Numbered from the stretch's first letter, positions 18,237-26,995 are shown. The stretch is 64,000 nt of DNA from Chromatocurvus sp964613795 (GCA_964613795.1 CAZTJR010000009.1:1-64000); one strand, 5' to 3'. A program made the numbers and translations. Notes: generated by a model from the sequence alone, not told the origin.

Positions 18237-19160
18237 ATGCCATTACCCGTGACAGTTTCCATAGACGCCGTTAAAGCCTACCTGCTCGATCTGCAGGACC
18301 GTATCTGCCAAGAACTCGCGGCTGAAGACGGCAGCGCCGATTTCATCGTGGATGAGTGGGATCGACCCCAGGGTGGCGGCGGACGCAGTCGCGTGCTGGC
18401 CGGGGGCGCCGTGCTCGAGAAGGCCGGGGTGAATTTTTCGCATGTGATGGGGACGGCACTTCCGCCCTCGGCGACTGCAGCGCGACCGGAGCTGGCTGGC
18501 CGCAGTTTCCAGGCCATGGGTGTTTCTCTGGTCATCCATCCGGAGAATCCCTACGCGCCGACGTCGCACGCAAATGTCCGGCTGTTTATCGCGGAGAAGC
18601 CCGGAGAGGAACCCGTCTGGTGGTTCGGTGGCGGCTACGACCTGACGCCTTATTACGGTTTCGAGGAAGACTGCCGTCATTGGCACCAGACCGCGGCTGA
18701 TGCCTGTGCGCCCTTCGGGGCAGATGTCTATCCGCGCTACAAGCGCTGGTGCGACGACTACTTCTACCTGCGACATCGCGCGGAGCCACGCGGTGTGGGC
18801 GGCCTTTTCTACGATGACCTGAATGCCTGGGACTTCGATACCTGCTTTGCCTTCATGCGGGCGGTGGGCGATTCCTATCTTGCCGCCTACCGGCCAATTC
18901 TCGCACGGCGCAAGGACATACCGTGGGGCGAGCGGGAAAAGCAGTGGCAGCTGTACCGACGCGGACGCTATGTCGAGTTCAATCTGGTGTTCGACCGTGG
19001 AACACTGTTCGGCCTTCAGTCGGAAGGCCGCACGGAGGCCATCCTCATGTCCCTGCCACCACTGGTGCGCTGGGAGTACGATTACCATCCGGAGCCGGGA
19101 ACGCCCGAAGAGGCGTTGATGAAAAATTACCTTGTTGACCGCGATTGGCTGACGCCGTAG
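18237..19160 (+). CDS. hemF: oxygen-dependent coproporphyrinogen III oxidase
   Basis: Aerobic HemF (307 residues), which decarboxylates coproporphyrinogen III to protoporphyrinogen IX for heme synthesis. Signatures: GGGRSRVLAGGAVLEKAGVN, NPYAPTSHANVRLF, WWFGGGYDLTPYYGFEED, YKRWCDDYFYLRHR, the GGLFYDDLN segment, and RRGRYVEFNLVFDRGTLFGL. The ATG at 18237 is almost touching a GAGG sequence, so a GTG at 18249 four codons downstream is a reasonable alternative start. Its product pathway feeds the heme-containing oxidase encoded at 22.6-30.4 kb. Confidence 0.97.
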   Translation: MPLPVTVSIDAVKAYLLDLQDRICQELAAEDGSADFIVDEWDRPQGGGGRSRVLAGGAVLEKAGVNFSHVMGTALPPSATAARPELAGRSFQAMGVSLVIHPENPYAPTSHANVRLFIAEKPGEEPVWWFGGGYDLTPYYGFEEDCRHWHQTAADACAPFGADVYPRYKRWCDDYFYLRHRAEPRGVGGLFYDDLNAWDFDTCFAFMRAVGDSYLAAYRPILARRKDIPWGEREKQWQLYRRGRYVEFNLVFDRGTLFGLQSEGRTEAILMSLPPLVRWEYDYHPEPGTPEEALMKNYLVDRDWLTP

Positions 19161-19233
19161 CGATCAACACGATGGCGGGACGTTACGCCTGCGGGCGCGC
19201 AGCAAGGGCGCCCCGAGTCACGGAGGTCTGAAG

Positions 19234-20073
19234 ATGGCGCAAACCCGGAAATTCGCGGTATTCGGCAATCCGATAAAGCACAGCAAATCGCCCTTGATTC
19301 ACGCGGCGTTCGCCGCGCAGTTCGGCCACAGTCTGGAGTATCGCGCCGTACGCGTCGAGATCGACGGCTTTGAACGAGCGGTGCGCGGTTTCTTTGCCTC
19401 GGGGGGAAGCGGCCTAAACGTAACAGTTCCCTTCAAGACCCAGGCCAGTGCGCTGGCGGACGTGCAGAGTGAGCACTCACGTCTGGCGGGCGCGGCGAAC
19501 TTCCTTGTCCTGGACGATCAGGGACGGATCTTCGCGGACAACACGGATGGCCTTGGCCTGGTGCGCGATATGGTGGCCAACCAGGGCTGGTTGCTGCAGG
19601 GCGCGCGAATTCTGCTGCTTGGCGCTGGCGGCGCAGCGCGCGGCGTGGTTGGTCCTCTGCTGCAGGAAACGCCCCACAGCCTGTTCATTGCCAATCGCAC
19701 TGCGCACAAGGCAGCGCAACTCGCGCAGGTCTTTGACGGTGCCGGTAATGTCTGCGGTGGCGGTATCAACGGGATTGATGGGCGCACCTTTGACGTGGTC
19801 ATCAACGCCACCAGTACCGGGCTGAGCGGTGAGGCACTCTCTCTGCCGCCAGCATTGCTCAATGAGCGCAGCTGCTGCTACGACATGGTTTACGGTGCCG
19901 AACCCACGCCATTCATGCGCTGGGCAGCGCAGCATGCGGCGTGGGCAGTGGCAGACGGTGCCGGTATGCTGGTTGAGCAGGCCGCCGAGTCCTATTTTCG
20001 CTGGTACGGTGCCAGACCCGAGACGGCCCCGGTGATACGCCGTGTACGAGACGCCATAAGCGTTGCGGCCTGA
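19234..20073 (+). CDS. aroE: shikimate dehydrogenase
   Basis: NADPH-dependent reduction of 3-dehydroshikimate to shikimate in aromatic amino-acid synthesis. The 279-residue protein has the substrate-binding GNPIKHSKSPLIHAAFA, the catalytic-lysine region VTVPFKTQ, the nucleotide-binding GAGGAARGV at about 130, and the NATSTGLSGE and YDMVYGAEPTPFMRWA segments. A ribosome site CGGAGG precedes the ATG. Gene order tsaC-hemF-aroE is conserved in related gammaproteobacteria. Confidence 0.97.
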   Translation: MAQTRKFAVFGNPIKHSKSPLIHAAFAAQFGHSLEYRAVRVEIDGFERAVRGFFASGGSGLNVTVPFKTQASALADVQSEHSRLAGAANFLVLDDQGRIFADNTDGLGLVRDMVANQGWLLQGARILLLGAGGAARGVVGPLLQETPHSLFIANRTAHKAAQLAQVFDGAGNVCGGGINGIDGRTFDVVINATSTGLSGEALSLPPALLNERSCCYDMVYGAEPTPFMRWAAQHAAWAVADGAGMLVEQAAESYFRWYGARPETAPVIRRVRDAISVAA

Positions 20074-20103
20074 GCCGCCACGCCGTGGCGGGAGTAGCAA
20101 TGT

Positions 20104-20694
20104 TCAGGTTGTCAGCGGCCCCTCCGGCGCATCACCGACCGGTTCCAGCTCGTGGATATGTTGATCCTTCAGGCGCACATAGTTGTCGGCGCTGTAGCTG
20201 AAGAAGTCCATTTCCCGTTCAGACAGTGCCCGCATCTGGCGCGCGGGTGAGCCGGCGTACAGATAACCCGCGGCGAGGCGCTTGCCCGGGGTGACCAGTG
20301 CCCCTGCGGCAATGACCACGTTGTCCTCCACGACAGCGCCATCCATGACAGTTGCCCCCATGCCGACAAGAACACGATTGCCGATGCGGCAGCCATGCAG
20401 GGTGGCGTTGTGGCCAATGGTGACCTCGGCACCGATATCAAGGGGCCAGCCATCGGCGTTGAAGGGCCCTGCGTGGGTAATGTGCAGCACGCTGCCATCC
20501 TGTATGCTGGTTCGGTCGCCGACGCGGATCCAGTGCATGTCACCGCGGACAACAGCGGTGGGCCACACGGACACATCGTCACCGAGAGTGACGTCCCCCA
20601 GCACGACGGCCGAAGGATCTATCAGCACCCGGGCGCCGATAACCGGACGATGGTCGCCGAAGGCTCTCAGGCTGATCGCAGTGTAATGGTGCAT
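20104..20694 (-). CDS. gamma-carbonic-anhydrase-like hexapeptide-repeat protein (YrdA type)
   Basis: A 196-residue left-handed beta-helix protein of the gamma-carbonic anhydrase/YrdA group. Hexapeptide repeats run from about 20 to 150 (VLGDVTLGDDVSVWP, AVVRGDMHWIRVGDRTSIQDGSVLHI). The three metal-binding histidine positions appear in VLHITHAG and TIGHNATLHGCRIG. Most YrdA proteins have unproven activity, so carbonic anhydrase function is only possible. It converges with aroE, leaving a 30-base gap containing a GC-rich palindrome (20075-20091) without a T tract. Confidence 0.9.
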   Translation of the reverse strand: MHHYTAISLRAFGDHRPVIGARVLIDPSAVVLGDVTLGDDVSVWPTAVVRGDMHWIRVGDRTSIQDGSVLHITHAGPFNADGWPLDIGAEVTIGHNATLHGCRIGNRVLVGMGATVMDGAVVEDNVVIAAGALVTPGKRLAAGYLYAGSPARQMRALSEREMDFFSYSADNYVRLKDQHIHELEPVGDAPEGPLTT

Positions 20695-20763
20695 GCTGGC
20701 TGTCTCTGTGAACTTGTTACACTAGTGTAAACGCGAATCGCCAGCGAGGTACAAGTCGGCGCC

Positions 20764-21093
20764 ATGCAACCCCCTTTCAAAACCACCCGCCGCTTCATTG
20801 CCGGTGCCGTGTGCCCACGCTGCGCGGCGATGGACAAAATTGTCGTCGACCTCGACAGCGATGAGCGCGAATGTGTAGCCTGCGGCTTCAGCGATGCCAG
20901 GCCGGCGGGGCCGGCACCGAGTGAACCCGGCACCCGCGTCACGCGTGCCTCAGCCCGTCGTACAGAGACCCCGGCGCAGGCGGTCACGCTGATTGACCCG
21001 TCACCCCGGGAGAAGGGTGTGGGGTCGCACGGCAGCGGTACCCGCGAGCCAGCGCCCGCGCCGGGAAAACTGCCGGAAGACCCAGGCGAGTGA
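20764..21093 (+). CDS. YheV-family zinc-ribbon protein
   Basis: A 109-residue protein whose first 48 residues match the YheV family of small putative metal-binding proteins: RRFIAGAVCPRCAAMDKI then ECVACGF, four cysteines in two CxxC pairs that likely bind zinc. Function in the family is unknown. The C-terminal 60 residues are Pro/Arg/Gly-rich and low complexity. They overlap, tail to tail, the last 93 bases of the convergent dinF-like gene, so a shorter conserved protein with a grown-out tail is likely. Confidence 0.8.
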   Translation: MQPPFKTTRRFIAGAVCPRCAAMDKIVVDLDSDERECVACGFSDARPAGPAPSEPGTRVTRASARRTETPAQAVTLIDPSPREKGVGSHGSGTREPAPAPGKLPEDPGE

Positions 21094-22365
21094 CACGCCG
21101 CGAGCGGCATTGAACAGGGCGAACGCGAGCCAGAGCCCATGATTGCCAAATTCGCGGGTGAGATACCAGGCAGGCAGGTACACCAGCAGCGCGCTGAACA
21201 GCATGGTCGTCATCAACGGGCGGGTTTCGGCAGCGCCGATGAACACGCCATCCAGCAGATAGCTGGGCGCTGCCAGCAAGGGCAGCAGTATCAGCCAGAC
21301 ATGCACGTCGGCGAGGATCTGCCGCACCCCGCCAATATCGCTCAGTAACGGCAGCAGGATTGGTTGAGCCACTGCAATCAGGAGGCTGATGGCACAGGCA
21401 CCAGCGGCGCTCCACAGCGCGCAGCGCGCTACGACACGGTAAAACCCCGCAAGGTCCTGCGCGCCGAGCCGGCTCCCTGCCATGCCTTCGGCGGCGTAGG
21501 CAACGCCATCCAGGGCAAAGGCCGCAAGCAGCAGGAATTGCAGCATCAACGCATTCGCGGCCACCACATCCTGCCCCAGTTTCTCGCCCATCGCGGTAAA
21601 GAACGCAAAACAGGCGAGCAGGGCCAGTGTACGCACGAGGAGGTTGCGATTGCTGCGCCAGAGGGTGGCGTAAGCTCGCCGATCGATGATGCCGGTGCGC
21701 AGTTCAGTGACTCCAGGGAACTGCGGGGTGGCCCGATAGACCGCAAACAGACCCAGCAGCAGGCCGCTGTACTCGGCGCAGACCGTTGCCATGGCCGCAC
21801 CATTGCTGTTGAGGTCCATGCCGACGATGAACAGTACATCCAGCAGAATATTCACTGTATTGGTCAGAAGCAGGATAACCATCGGCCAACGCGTGTTCTG
21901 GCAACCGATGAACCAGCCGACAATGGCGTAGGTGATGAGCACCGCCGGGGCACTCAGTAGCCGGATCCCCATGTAGGCGCTGGCATGCTCTGACAGCGAC
22001 GCGGCCGGTTGCATGACCGCGAGCCCGAGCCGGATCCAGGCCGGCCCCAGCAGCATGACAACAAGGGCGATGCACAGACCGAGTACGGCCGAACGTGCCA
22101 GTACCAGAAATGCCAGCGTATCGTCTCCCGCCCCGCGGGCCCTGGCGACATGCCCGGTGGTACCCATTCGTAGAAAGCCGAAACCCCAGTACACAAATGA
22201 GAGAATGGCCCCGCCCAGTGCTACGGCGGCGAGATAGCGGGTGTCCTGCAGGTGACCGAGCATGGCCGCATCGACCAGGCCGAGAATGGGAATTGATATA
22301 TTTGACAGAATAGCTGGCCAGGCAATCATCCATATATTGCGGTCGAGGCCCTGTGTCGCATCCAT
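21001..22365 (-). CDS. DinF-like MATE family efflux transporter
   Basis: A 454-residue, 12-helix MATE transporter of the DinF subgroup, which exports drugs or metabolites with Na+ or H+ antiport. DinF-like segments: IWMIAWPAILSNISIPILGLVD at the start, GFLRMGTTGHVARARGAGDD, the GWFIGCQNTRWPM loop, ALDGVAYAAEGMAGSRLGAQD and YLLDGVFIGAAETRPL. The last 93 bases overlap the 3' end of the YheV-family gene on the other strand. The substrate cannot be inferred. Confidence 0.92.
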   Translation of the reverse strand: MDATQGLDRNIWMIAWPAILSNISIPILGLVDAAMLGHLQDTRYLAAVALGGAILSFVYWGFGFLRMGTTGHVARARGAGDDTLAFLVLARSAVLGLCIALVVMLLGPAWIRLGLAVMQPAASLSEHASAYMGIRLLSAPAVLITYAIVGWFIGCQNTRWPMVILLLTNTVNILLDVLFIVGMDLNSNGAAMATVCAEYSGLLLGLFAVYRATPQFPGVTELRTGIIDRRAYATLWRSNRNLLVRTLALLACFAFFTAMGEKLGQDVVAANALMLQFLLLAAFALDGVAYAAEGMAGSRLGAQDLAGFYRVVARCALWSAAGACAISLLIAVAQPILLPLLSDIGGVRQILADVHVWLILLPLLAAPSYLLDGVFIGAAETRPLMTTMLFSALLVYLPAWYLTREFGNHGLWLAFALFNAARGVSLAWVFRQFSRRGRWLAGTAAVRPHTLLPG

Positions 22366-22434
22366 ATGTAGGTTTTGCCGCCCTGGTCGCCGTCTCTGAC
22401 TTCAGTCGAAAGTGTGCGATATCAGTATCTTAGA

Positions 22435-22462
22435 TTGTTTTGCAATTCGGATTCGTTATAAT
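22435..22462 (+). promoter_or_regulatory. probable sigma-70-type promoter of the cox cluster
   Basis: TTGTTT (22435-22440), a 16-base spacer, then a perfect TATAAT (22457-22462). Transcription from about 22469 would give a leader of roughly 180 bases before coxB. This is the only strong -10 element in the 282-base gap between the divergent dinF-like gene and coxB. Confidence 0.5.
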
Positions 22463-22549
22463 CCGCTGCGCATTTTCTGCGCAAGCAATGTGCGGAATTA
22501 GCGTACGTGACAACCTGCGGATGGTGGCAAAAAAGGCAAGGCACACCCG

Positions 22550-22590
22550 GATTGACTACGTTTACGATCGTACGTTGTGTAGCGTCAATC
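22550..22590 (+). repeat. inverted repeat in the coxB leader
   Basis: Arms GATTGACTAC (22550-22559) and GTA-gc-GTCAATC (22579-22590) pair with one 2-base bulge, enclosing a perfect 10-base palindrome TACGATCGTA at 22563-22572. It lies in the predicted long leader about 58 bases upstream of the coxB ATG. It could be an RNA hairpin or a protein-binding site; sequence alone does not decide. Confidence 0.5.
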
Positions 22591-22647
22591 AGGATCATCA
22601 TCGGGGTGGTTTCGACCCTTCAAAGTTACGGATTGGAGACGCGGTAA

Positions 22648-23802
22648 ATGTCTTTGCAAACAAAACGGCGTGTGAGCGCTGCACTCGGCCTCTCTACAGC
22701 GCTGATGGCGGTGACCGGACGGCTTGCGCTGGCGGCTGATGACAAGATGAATCAGCTCAACATGCCGGTAGGTGTGACGGACGTCGGCAAGTCCATCTAC
22801 GATCTGCACATGATCATTCTCTGGATCTGCGTCGTCATTGGCGCACTCGTATTCGGGGTGATGTTCTATTCCATTATTTACCATCGCAAGTCGCGTGGTG
22901 CGAAAGCCGCCTCCTTCCATGAAAGTACCAAGGTCGAAATCGCCTGGACCGTGGTGCCCTTTGTCATCCTGATCGGTATGGCGGTTCCTGCGACGTCCAC
23001 CCTGATTGATATCTACGATTTCGACGATGCCGAGATGGACATTCTCATTACCGGCTATCAGTGGAAGTGGAAGTACGAATATCTCAATGAAGACGGCGAG
23101 AATGTCAGCTTTTTCAGCAACATGAGCACGCCGCAGAGCGAGATTTACAACACCCAGTCCAAGAACAGCAACTACCTGCTCGAAGTGGATGAGCCCGTCG
23201 TCATCCCGGTCGGCACCAAGGTCCGTTTCCTGGTCACCGCTAATGATGTCATTCACTCGTGGTGGGTGCCTGAACTGGCGGTCAAAAAAGATGCGATCCC
23301 CGGGTTTATCAACGAGACCTGGGCCATGGCCAACGAGATCGGCACCTACCGCGGCCAGTGCTCAGAGCTTTGCGGTAAGGATCACGGCTTCATGCCGGTC
23401 GTCGTAGAGGTGGTCAGCAAGGAAGACTACGCCAGCTGGATGTCGGAAAAGCAGGTCGAGGCGGAAGAGATCAAGTCGCTGATGGCGCAGAATTTCAGCA
23501 TGGATGAACTGATGAGCCGCGGCAAGGCCGTATATGAGCGCGCCTGCCAGGCCTGTCACGGCGCCAATGGAGAGGGTGGCGTAGGCACAGCCATTGCGGG
23601 TAGCGATGTGGCCACGGGCGAAATCGCCGGCCATCTCAATATCGGCATCAACGGCGTAGCGGGTTCGGCGATGCAGGCCTTTGGCGGCCAGTTGAACGAC
23701 GTCGAGATGGCGGCGGTCATCACCTACCAGCGCAATGCATTCGGTAACAACATGGGCGACATGGTGCAGCCCATTGACGTCTTCAATTACAAGAAAGGCT
23801 GA
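22648..23802 (+). CDS. coxB: cytochrome c oxidase subunit II with fused cytochrome c (caa3 type)
   Basis: A 384-residue CoxB. Signal peptide (1-30), two membrane helices (about 52-78 and 98-120), a periplasmic cupredoxin domain with the CuA ligands (H203, C238, E240, C242, H246, M249 in GQCSELCGKDHGFMP), and a C-terminal cytochrome c domain with heme motif C300-QA-C303-H304. The fused cytochrome makes this a caa3-type oxidase that can take electrons from soluble or membrane c-type cytochromes. It is the first gene of the cox cluster, followed by coxA after 13 bases. Confidence 0.97.
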   Translation: MSLQTKRRVSAALGLSTALMAVTGRLALAADDKMNQLNMPVGVTDVGKSIYDLHMIILWICVVIGALVFGVMFYSIIYHRKSRGAKAASFHESTKVEIAWTVVPFVILIGMAVPATSTLIDIYDFDDAEMDILITGYQWKWKYEYLNEDGENVSFFSNMSTPQSEIYNTQSKNSNYLLEVDEPVVIPVGTKVRFLVTANDVIHSWWVPELAVKKDAIPGFINETWAMANEIGTYRGQCSELCGKDHGFMPVVVEVVSKEDYASWMSEKQVEAEEIKSLMAQNFSMDELMSRGKAVYERACQACHGANGEGGVGTAIAGSDVATGEIAGHLNIGINGVAGSAMQAFGGQLNDVEMAAVITYQRNAFGNNMGDMVQPIDVFNYKKG

Positions 23803-23815
23803 GGGGGAGTTTACG

Positions 23816-25396
23816 ATGGGAGATCACGCTCACGGTCCGGCCAAGGGCCTTTCGCGGTGGCTTTTTACCACTAACCACAAAGACATCGGAACCATGTACC
23901 TGTGGTTCTCTTTTGCGATGTTCATTCTTGGCGGCAGCTTCGCCATGATTATCCGTGCCGAGCTATTCCAGCCCGGCATGCAGCTGGTCGAGCCCGGCTT
24001 CTTCAACCAGATGACCACCCTGCACGGTTTGGTCATGGTGTTCGGTGCCATCATGCCGTCCTTCGTTGGCCTCGCTAACTGGATGATCCCGATGATGATC
24101 GGCGCGCCGGACATGGCGCTACCGCGCATGAACAACTGGAGCTTCTGGATCTTGCCACCGGCGTTTCTGATGCTGGCCTCCACCCTCTTCATGGAGGGCG
24201 GTGCGCCGGGCTTCGGCTGGACCTTCTACGCGCCGCTGTCGACCACGTATGCGCCGCCGTCGGTCACCTTCTTTATCTTTGCGATCCATATTCTCGGCCT
24301 GTCATCGATCATGGGCTCCATCAACATCATTGCTACCGTGATGAACATGCGAGCGCCCGGCATGAGCTACATGAAGATGCCGCTGTTTGTCTGGACCTGG
24401 CTGATCACGGCCTTCCTGCTGGTGGCGGTGATGCCCGTTCTCGCGGGTGCGGTGACCATGATGCTCATGGATATCCACTTCGGCACAAGCTTTTTCTCGG
24501 CTGCCGGTGGTGGTGACCCGGTGCTCTTCCAGCATATCTTCTGGTTCTTCGGGCACCCCGAGGTCTACATCATCATCCTGCCGGCCTTTGGTGTGGTCTC
24601 ACAGATTATCCCTGCCTTTGCGCGCAAGCCGCTGTTTGGCTACGATTCGATGGTTTATGCGACCGCCGCAATTGCCTTCCTGTCGTTCATCGTCTGGGCC
24701 CACCACATGTATACCGTGGGCATGCCGATCGCAGGTGAGCTGTTCTTCATGTACGCGACCATGCTGATTGCCGTGCCCACCGGGGTGAAGGTGTTCAACT
24801 GGGTCACCACCATGTGGCGCGGTTCACTGTCTTTCGAAACGCCAATGCTGTTCTGCATCGGCTTCCTGATCCTGTTCACCATAGGTGGTTTCACCGGCCT
24901 GATGCTGTCTATCGCGCCGGCGGATTTCCAGTACCACGACAGCTACTTCGTGGTAGCCCACTTTCACTACGTGATGGTTGCTGGTGCGGTGTTCAGTATG
25001 AGTGCCGCTGTTTACTACTGGCTGCCGAAGTGGTGCGGCCGCATGTATAACGAGACCATGGGCAAGACCCACTTCTGGATCTCGTTTATCGGTTTCAATA
25101 TCACATTCTTCCCGCAGCACTTCGTGGGTCTGGCTGGCATGCCGCGCCGGATTCCCGACTATGCCCTGCAGTTCGCCGACTTCAACATGATGTCCAGCAT
25201 CGGTGCGTTCATTTATGGCGCATCCCAGATCCTGTTCCTCTACAATGTTGTCGCGACCATCGTCTCCGGCAAGCCGGTCAGCGATGACAAGGTCTGGGAC
25301 GGTGCCGAGGGACTCGAGTGGACGGTGCCGACGCCTGCGCCCTACCACACGTTTGAAGTGCCCCCGAAGATTGATCCGGCACACGCACACACCTGA
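23816..25396 (+). CDS. coxA: cytochrome c oxidase subunit I
   Basis: Catalytic 12-helix subunit (526 residues) holding heme a and the heme a3-CuB centre. Seen: TTNHKDIGTMYLWF at the N-terminus, FWFFGHPEVYIIILPAFG with the CuB His and cross-linked Tyr, the HHMYTVG His pair, and SYFVVAHFHYVMVAGAVF with the heme ligands. The ATG at 23816 is preceded by a very strong GAGGGGGAG ribosome site directly after the coxB stop; the longer open frame lies inside coxB. That ribosome site is exactly complementary to a loop of the small RNA at 33188-33304. Confidence 0.98.
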   Translation: MGDHAHGPAKGLSRWLFTTNHKDIGTMYLWFSFAMFILGGSFAMIIRAELFQPGMQLVEPGFFNQMTTLHGLVMVFGAIMPSFVGLANWMIPMMIGAPDMALPRMNNWSFWILPPAFLMLASTLFMEGGAPGFGWTFYAPLSTTYAPPSVTFFIFAIHILGLSSIMGSINIIATVMNMRAPGMSYMKMPLFVWTWLITAFLLVAVMPVLAGAVTMMLMDIHFGTSFFSAAGGGDPVLFQHIFWFFGHPEVYIIILPAFGVVSQIIPAFARKPLFGYDSMVYATAAIAFLSFIVWAHHMYTVGMPIAGELFFMYATMLIAVPTGVKVFNWVTTMWRGSLSFETPMLFCIGFLILFTIGGFTGLMLSIAPADFQYHDSYFVVAHFHYVMVAGAVFSMSAAVYYWLPKWCGRMYNETMGKTHFWISFIGFNITFFPQHFVGLAGMPRRIPDYALQFADFNMMSSIGAFIYGASQILFLYNVVATIVSGKPVSDDKVWDGAEGLEWTVPTPAPYHTFEVPPKIDPAHAHT

Positions 25397-25407
25397 GGTC
25401 CGACGCC

Positions 25408-25968
25408 ATGTTCCGTGTCAGCCGTAAGCCCGCCATCGATACGACAGCCAAGCTGGTTGTCGTAGCGGTGGGGATGTTCGCCTTTGTGTTTGTCGTCATG
25501 GTGCCACTGTACAACGTACTTTGTGACGCCCTTGGCATCAACGGCAAGACCAGCGGGCAGGCTTACACGGCGGCGCAATCCGGGGTTGACGAGTCACGGG
25601 AGATCACCATTCAATTCGTGGCAACCAATAATGAAGGCATGCCCTGGGAGTTCGGCCCGGGGGATCGCATCATGAAGGTTCACCCCGGTGCCGCCAACAC
25701 CACCATTTTCCACGCCCGTAACCCCTTGCCGGAGGCGATGGTTGCTCAGGCGATACCCAGCGTATCGCCCTCCCGGGCGGCAGAATATTTTCACAAGACA
25801 GAGTGCTTCTGCTTTAACCAGCAGCCACTCGACGGCGAGACCTCCGCAGAGATGCCGCTGCAGTTCATCATTGACCGTGATCTGCCCAGGGATATCCGCA
25901 CAATCACTCTTTCCTATACCTTGTTTGACGTGACTGCAATGGCTGGCGATGCCGTTGCAACACGCTAG
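25408..25968 (+). CDS. ctaG: cytochrome c oxidase assembly protein CtaG (Cox11)
   Basis: A 186-residue Cox11/CtaG protein that delivers copper to the CuB site of subunit I. One N-terminal membrane anchor (about 15-36), then a periplasmic immunoglobulin-like domain with the copper-binding CFCF motif (C133, C135 in HKTECFCFNQQ). The upstream YNVLCDALG cysteine conserved in the family is also present (C39). It lies between coxA and coxC in the usual order. Confidence 0.97.
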   Translation: MFRVSRKPAIDTTAKLVVVAVGMFAFVFVVMVPLYNVLCDALGINGKTSGQAYTAAQSGVDESREITIQFVATNNEGMPWEFGPGDRIMKVHPGAANTTIFHARNPLPEAMVAQAIPSVSPSRAAEYFHKTECFCFNQQPLDGETSAEMPLQFIIDRDLPRDIRTITLSYTLFDVTAMAGDAVATR

Positions 25969-26019
25969 GCGACTGACGGGGCCGCTTCGGCCTGCTTGCG
26001 CTTTTTACGGAGAACAACG

Positions 26020-26991
26020 ATGACAGCTCAATCCTCGCCCGGCCACGAACCCTATTACGTTCCCGAACAAAGCAAGATGGCGGTCTTTGCGACCATCGGT
26101 CTTGTTCTCAGCGTATTCGGTGCTGCTGCCGGCATCAATGACCTGACTTTCGGCGAGCCGGATCAGCCCGCGTCCTGGACGGTCATGAATATCGGTCTGC
26201 TCGTGTTCATCGCGACGCTGTTTATCTGGTTCCGCATGGCGATCCGGGAAAATATTGCCGGCATGAACAGCGCACAGCTGAAAAAGTCCTATGTGCTGGG
26301 TATGTTCTGGTTCATTTTCTCGGAGTTCATGTTCTTCGTCGCATTCTTCGGTGCCCTGTTCTATGTGCGCAATCTCGCCGGTCCCTGGCTCGGCGGTGAA
26401 GGCGACGGAGGCCGCATGAACGGTCTGCTCTGGGAGGGCTTCCAGTTTTCCTGGCCGATGGCGCAGACACCCCAGGAAGCGGTCGGTGGTGCCGGAAGCC
26501 AGGTAATTGCCAACAACGGTTCCTTTACCAGCGCCGAGACCAGCATGGCATTCAGCGAGGCCTCAGCCTGGTACGCGTGGCTGCCGCTGTGGAACACGAT
26601 CATCCTGCTGTCATCCAGCGTTACCGTGCATATCGCCCATATGGGCATTCTGGACGGCGATCGCCGGAAATTTCACAAGTGGCTCGGTCTCACAGTTTTG
26701 CTGGGCGTCATTTTCCTGACGCTGCAGGTTGCCGAGTATTATGAGGCATACGCGCACTTTGGCCTGACGCTGAACTCGGGCATTTACGGCTCCACTTTCT
26801 TCATGCTCACCGGTTTCCATGGTTTTCACGTACTGATGGGCACCACGATGCTGGGCATTCAGCTACTGCGATCCATGCGCGGTGGACACTTCACGTCAGA
26901 TGACCACTTCGGCTTTGAGGCGTCGAGCTGGTACTGGCATTTTGTCGACGTGGTGTGGGTTTTCCTCTTCCTGTTTGTCTATATTCTCTGA
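26020..26991 (+). CDS. coxC: cytochrome c oxidase subunit III
   Basis: A 323-residue seven-helix CoxC. Family signatures: MFWFIFSEFMFFVAFFGALFY, SSSVTVHIAHMGI, EYYEAYAHFGLTLNSGIYGSTFF, GFHGFHVLMGT and the terminal WYWHFVDVVWVFLFLFVYI. The ATG at 26020 follows ACGGAG at a good distance; the frame is open eight codons upstream. It is followed, tail to tail, by a small DUF2909 gene after four bases. Confidence 0.97.
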   Translation: MTAQSSPGHEPYYVPEQSKMAVFATIGLVLSVFGAAAGINDLTFGEPDQPASWTVMNIGLLVFIATLFIWFRMAIRENIAGMNSAQLKKSYVLGMFWFIFSEFMFFVAFFGALFYVRNLAGPWLGGEGDGGRMNGLLWEGFQFSWPMAQTPQEAVGGAGSQVIANNGSFTSAETSMAFSEASAWYAWLPLWNTIILLSSSVTVHIAHMGILDGDRRKFHKWLGLTVLLGVIFLTLQVAEYYEAYAHFGLTLNSGIYGSTFFMLTGFHGFHVLMGTTMLGIQLLRSMRGGHFTSDDHFGFEASSWYWHFVDVVWVFLFLFVYIL

Positions 26992-26995
26992 CGCG

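Noticed and set aside
20075..20091. GC-rich palindrome CCGCCACG-C-CGTGGCGG between aroE and the gamma-carbonic-anhydrase-like gene
   Set aside because: Perfect symmetry but no room for a loop without opening pairs and no T tract; too weak to call a terminator.
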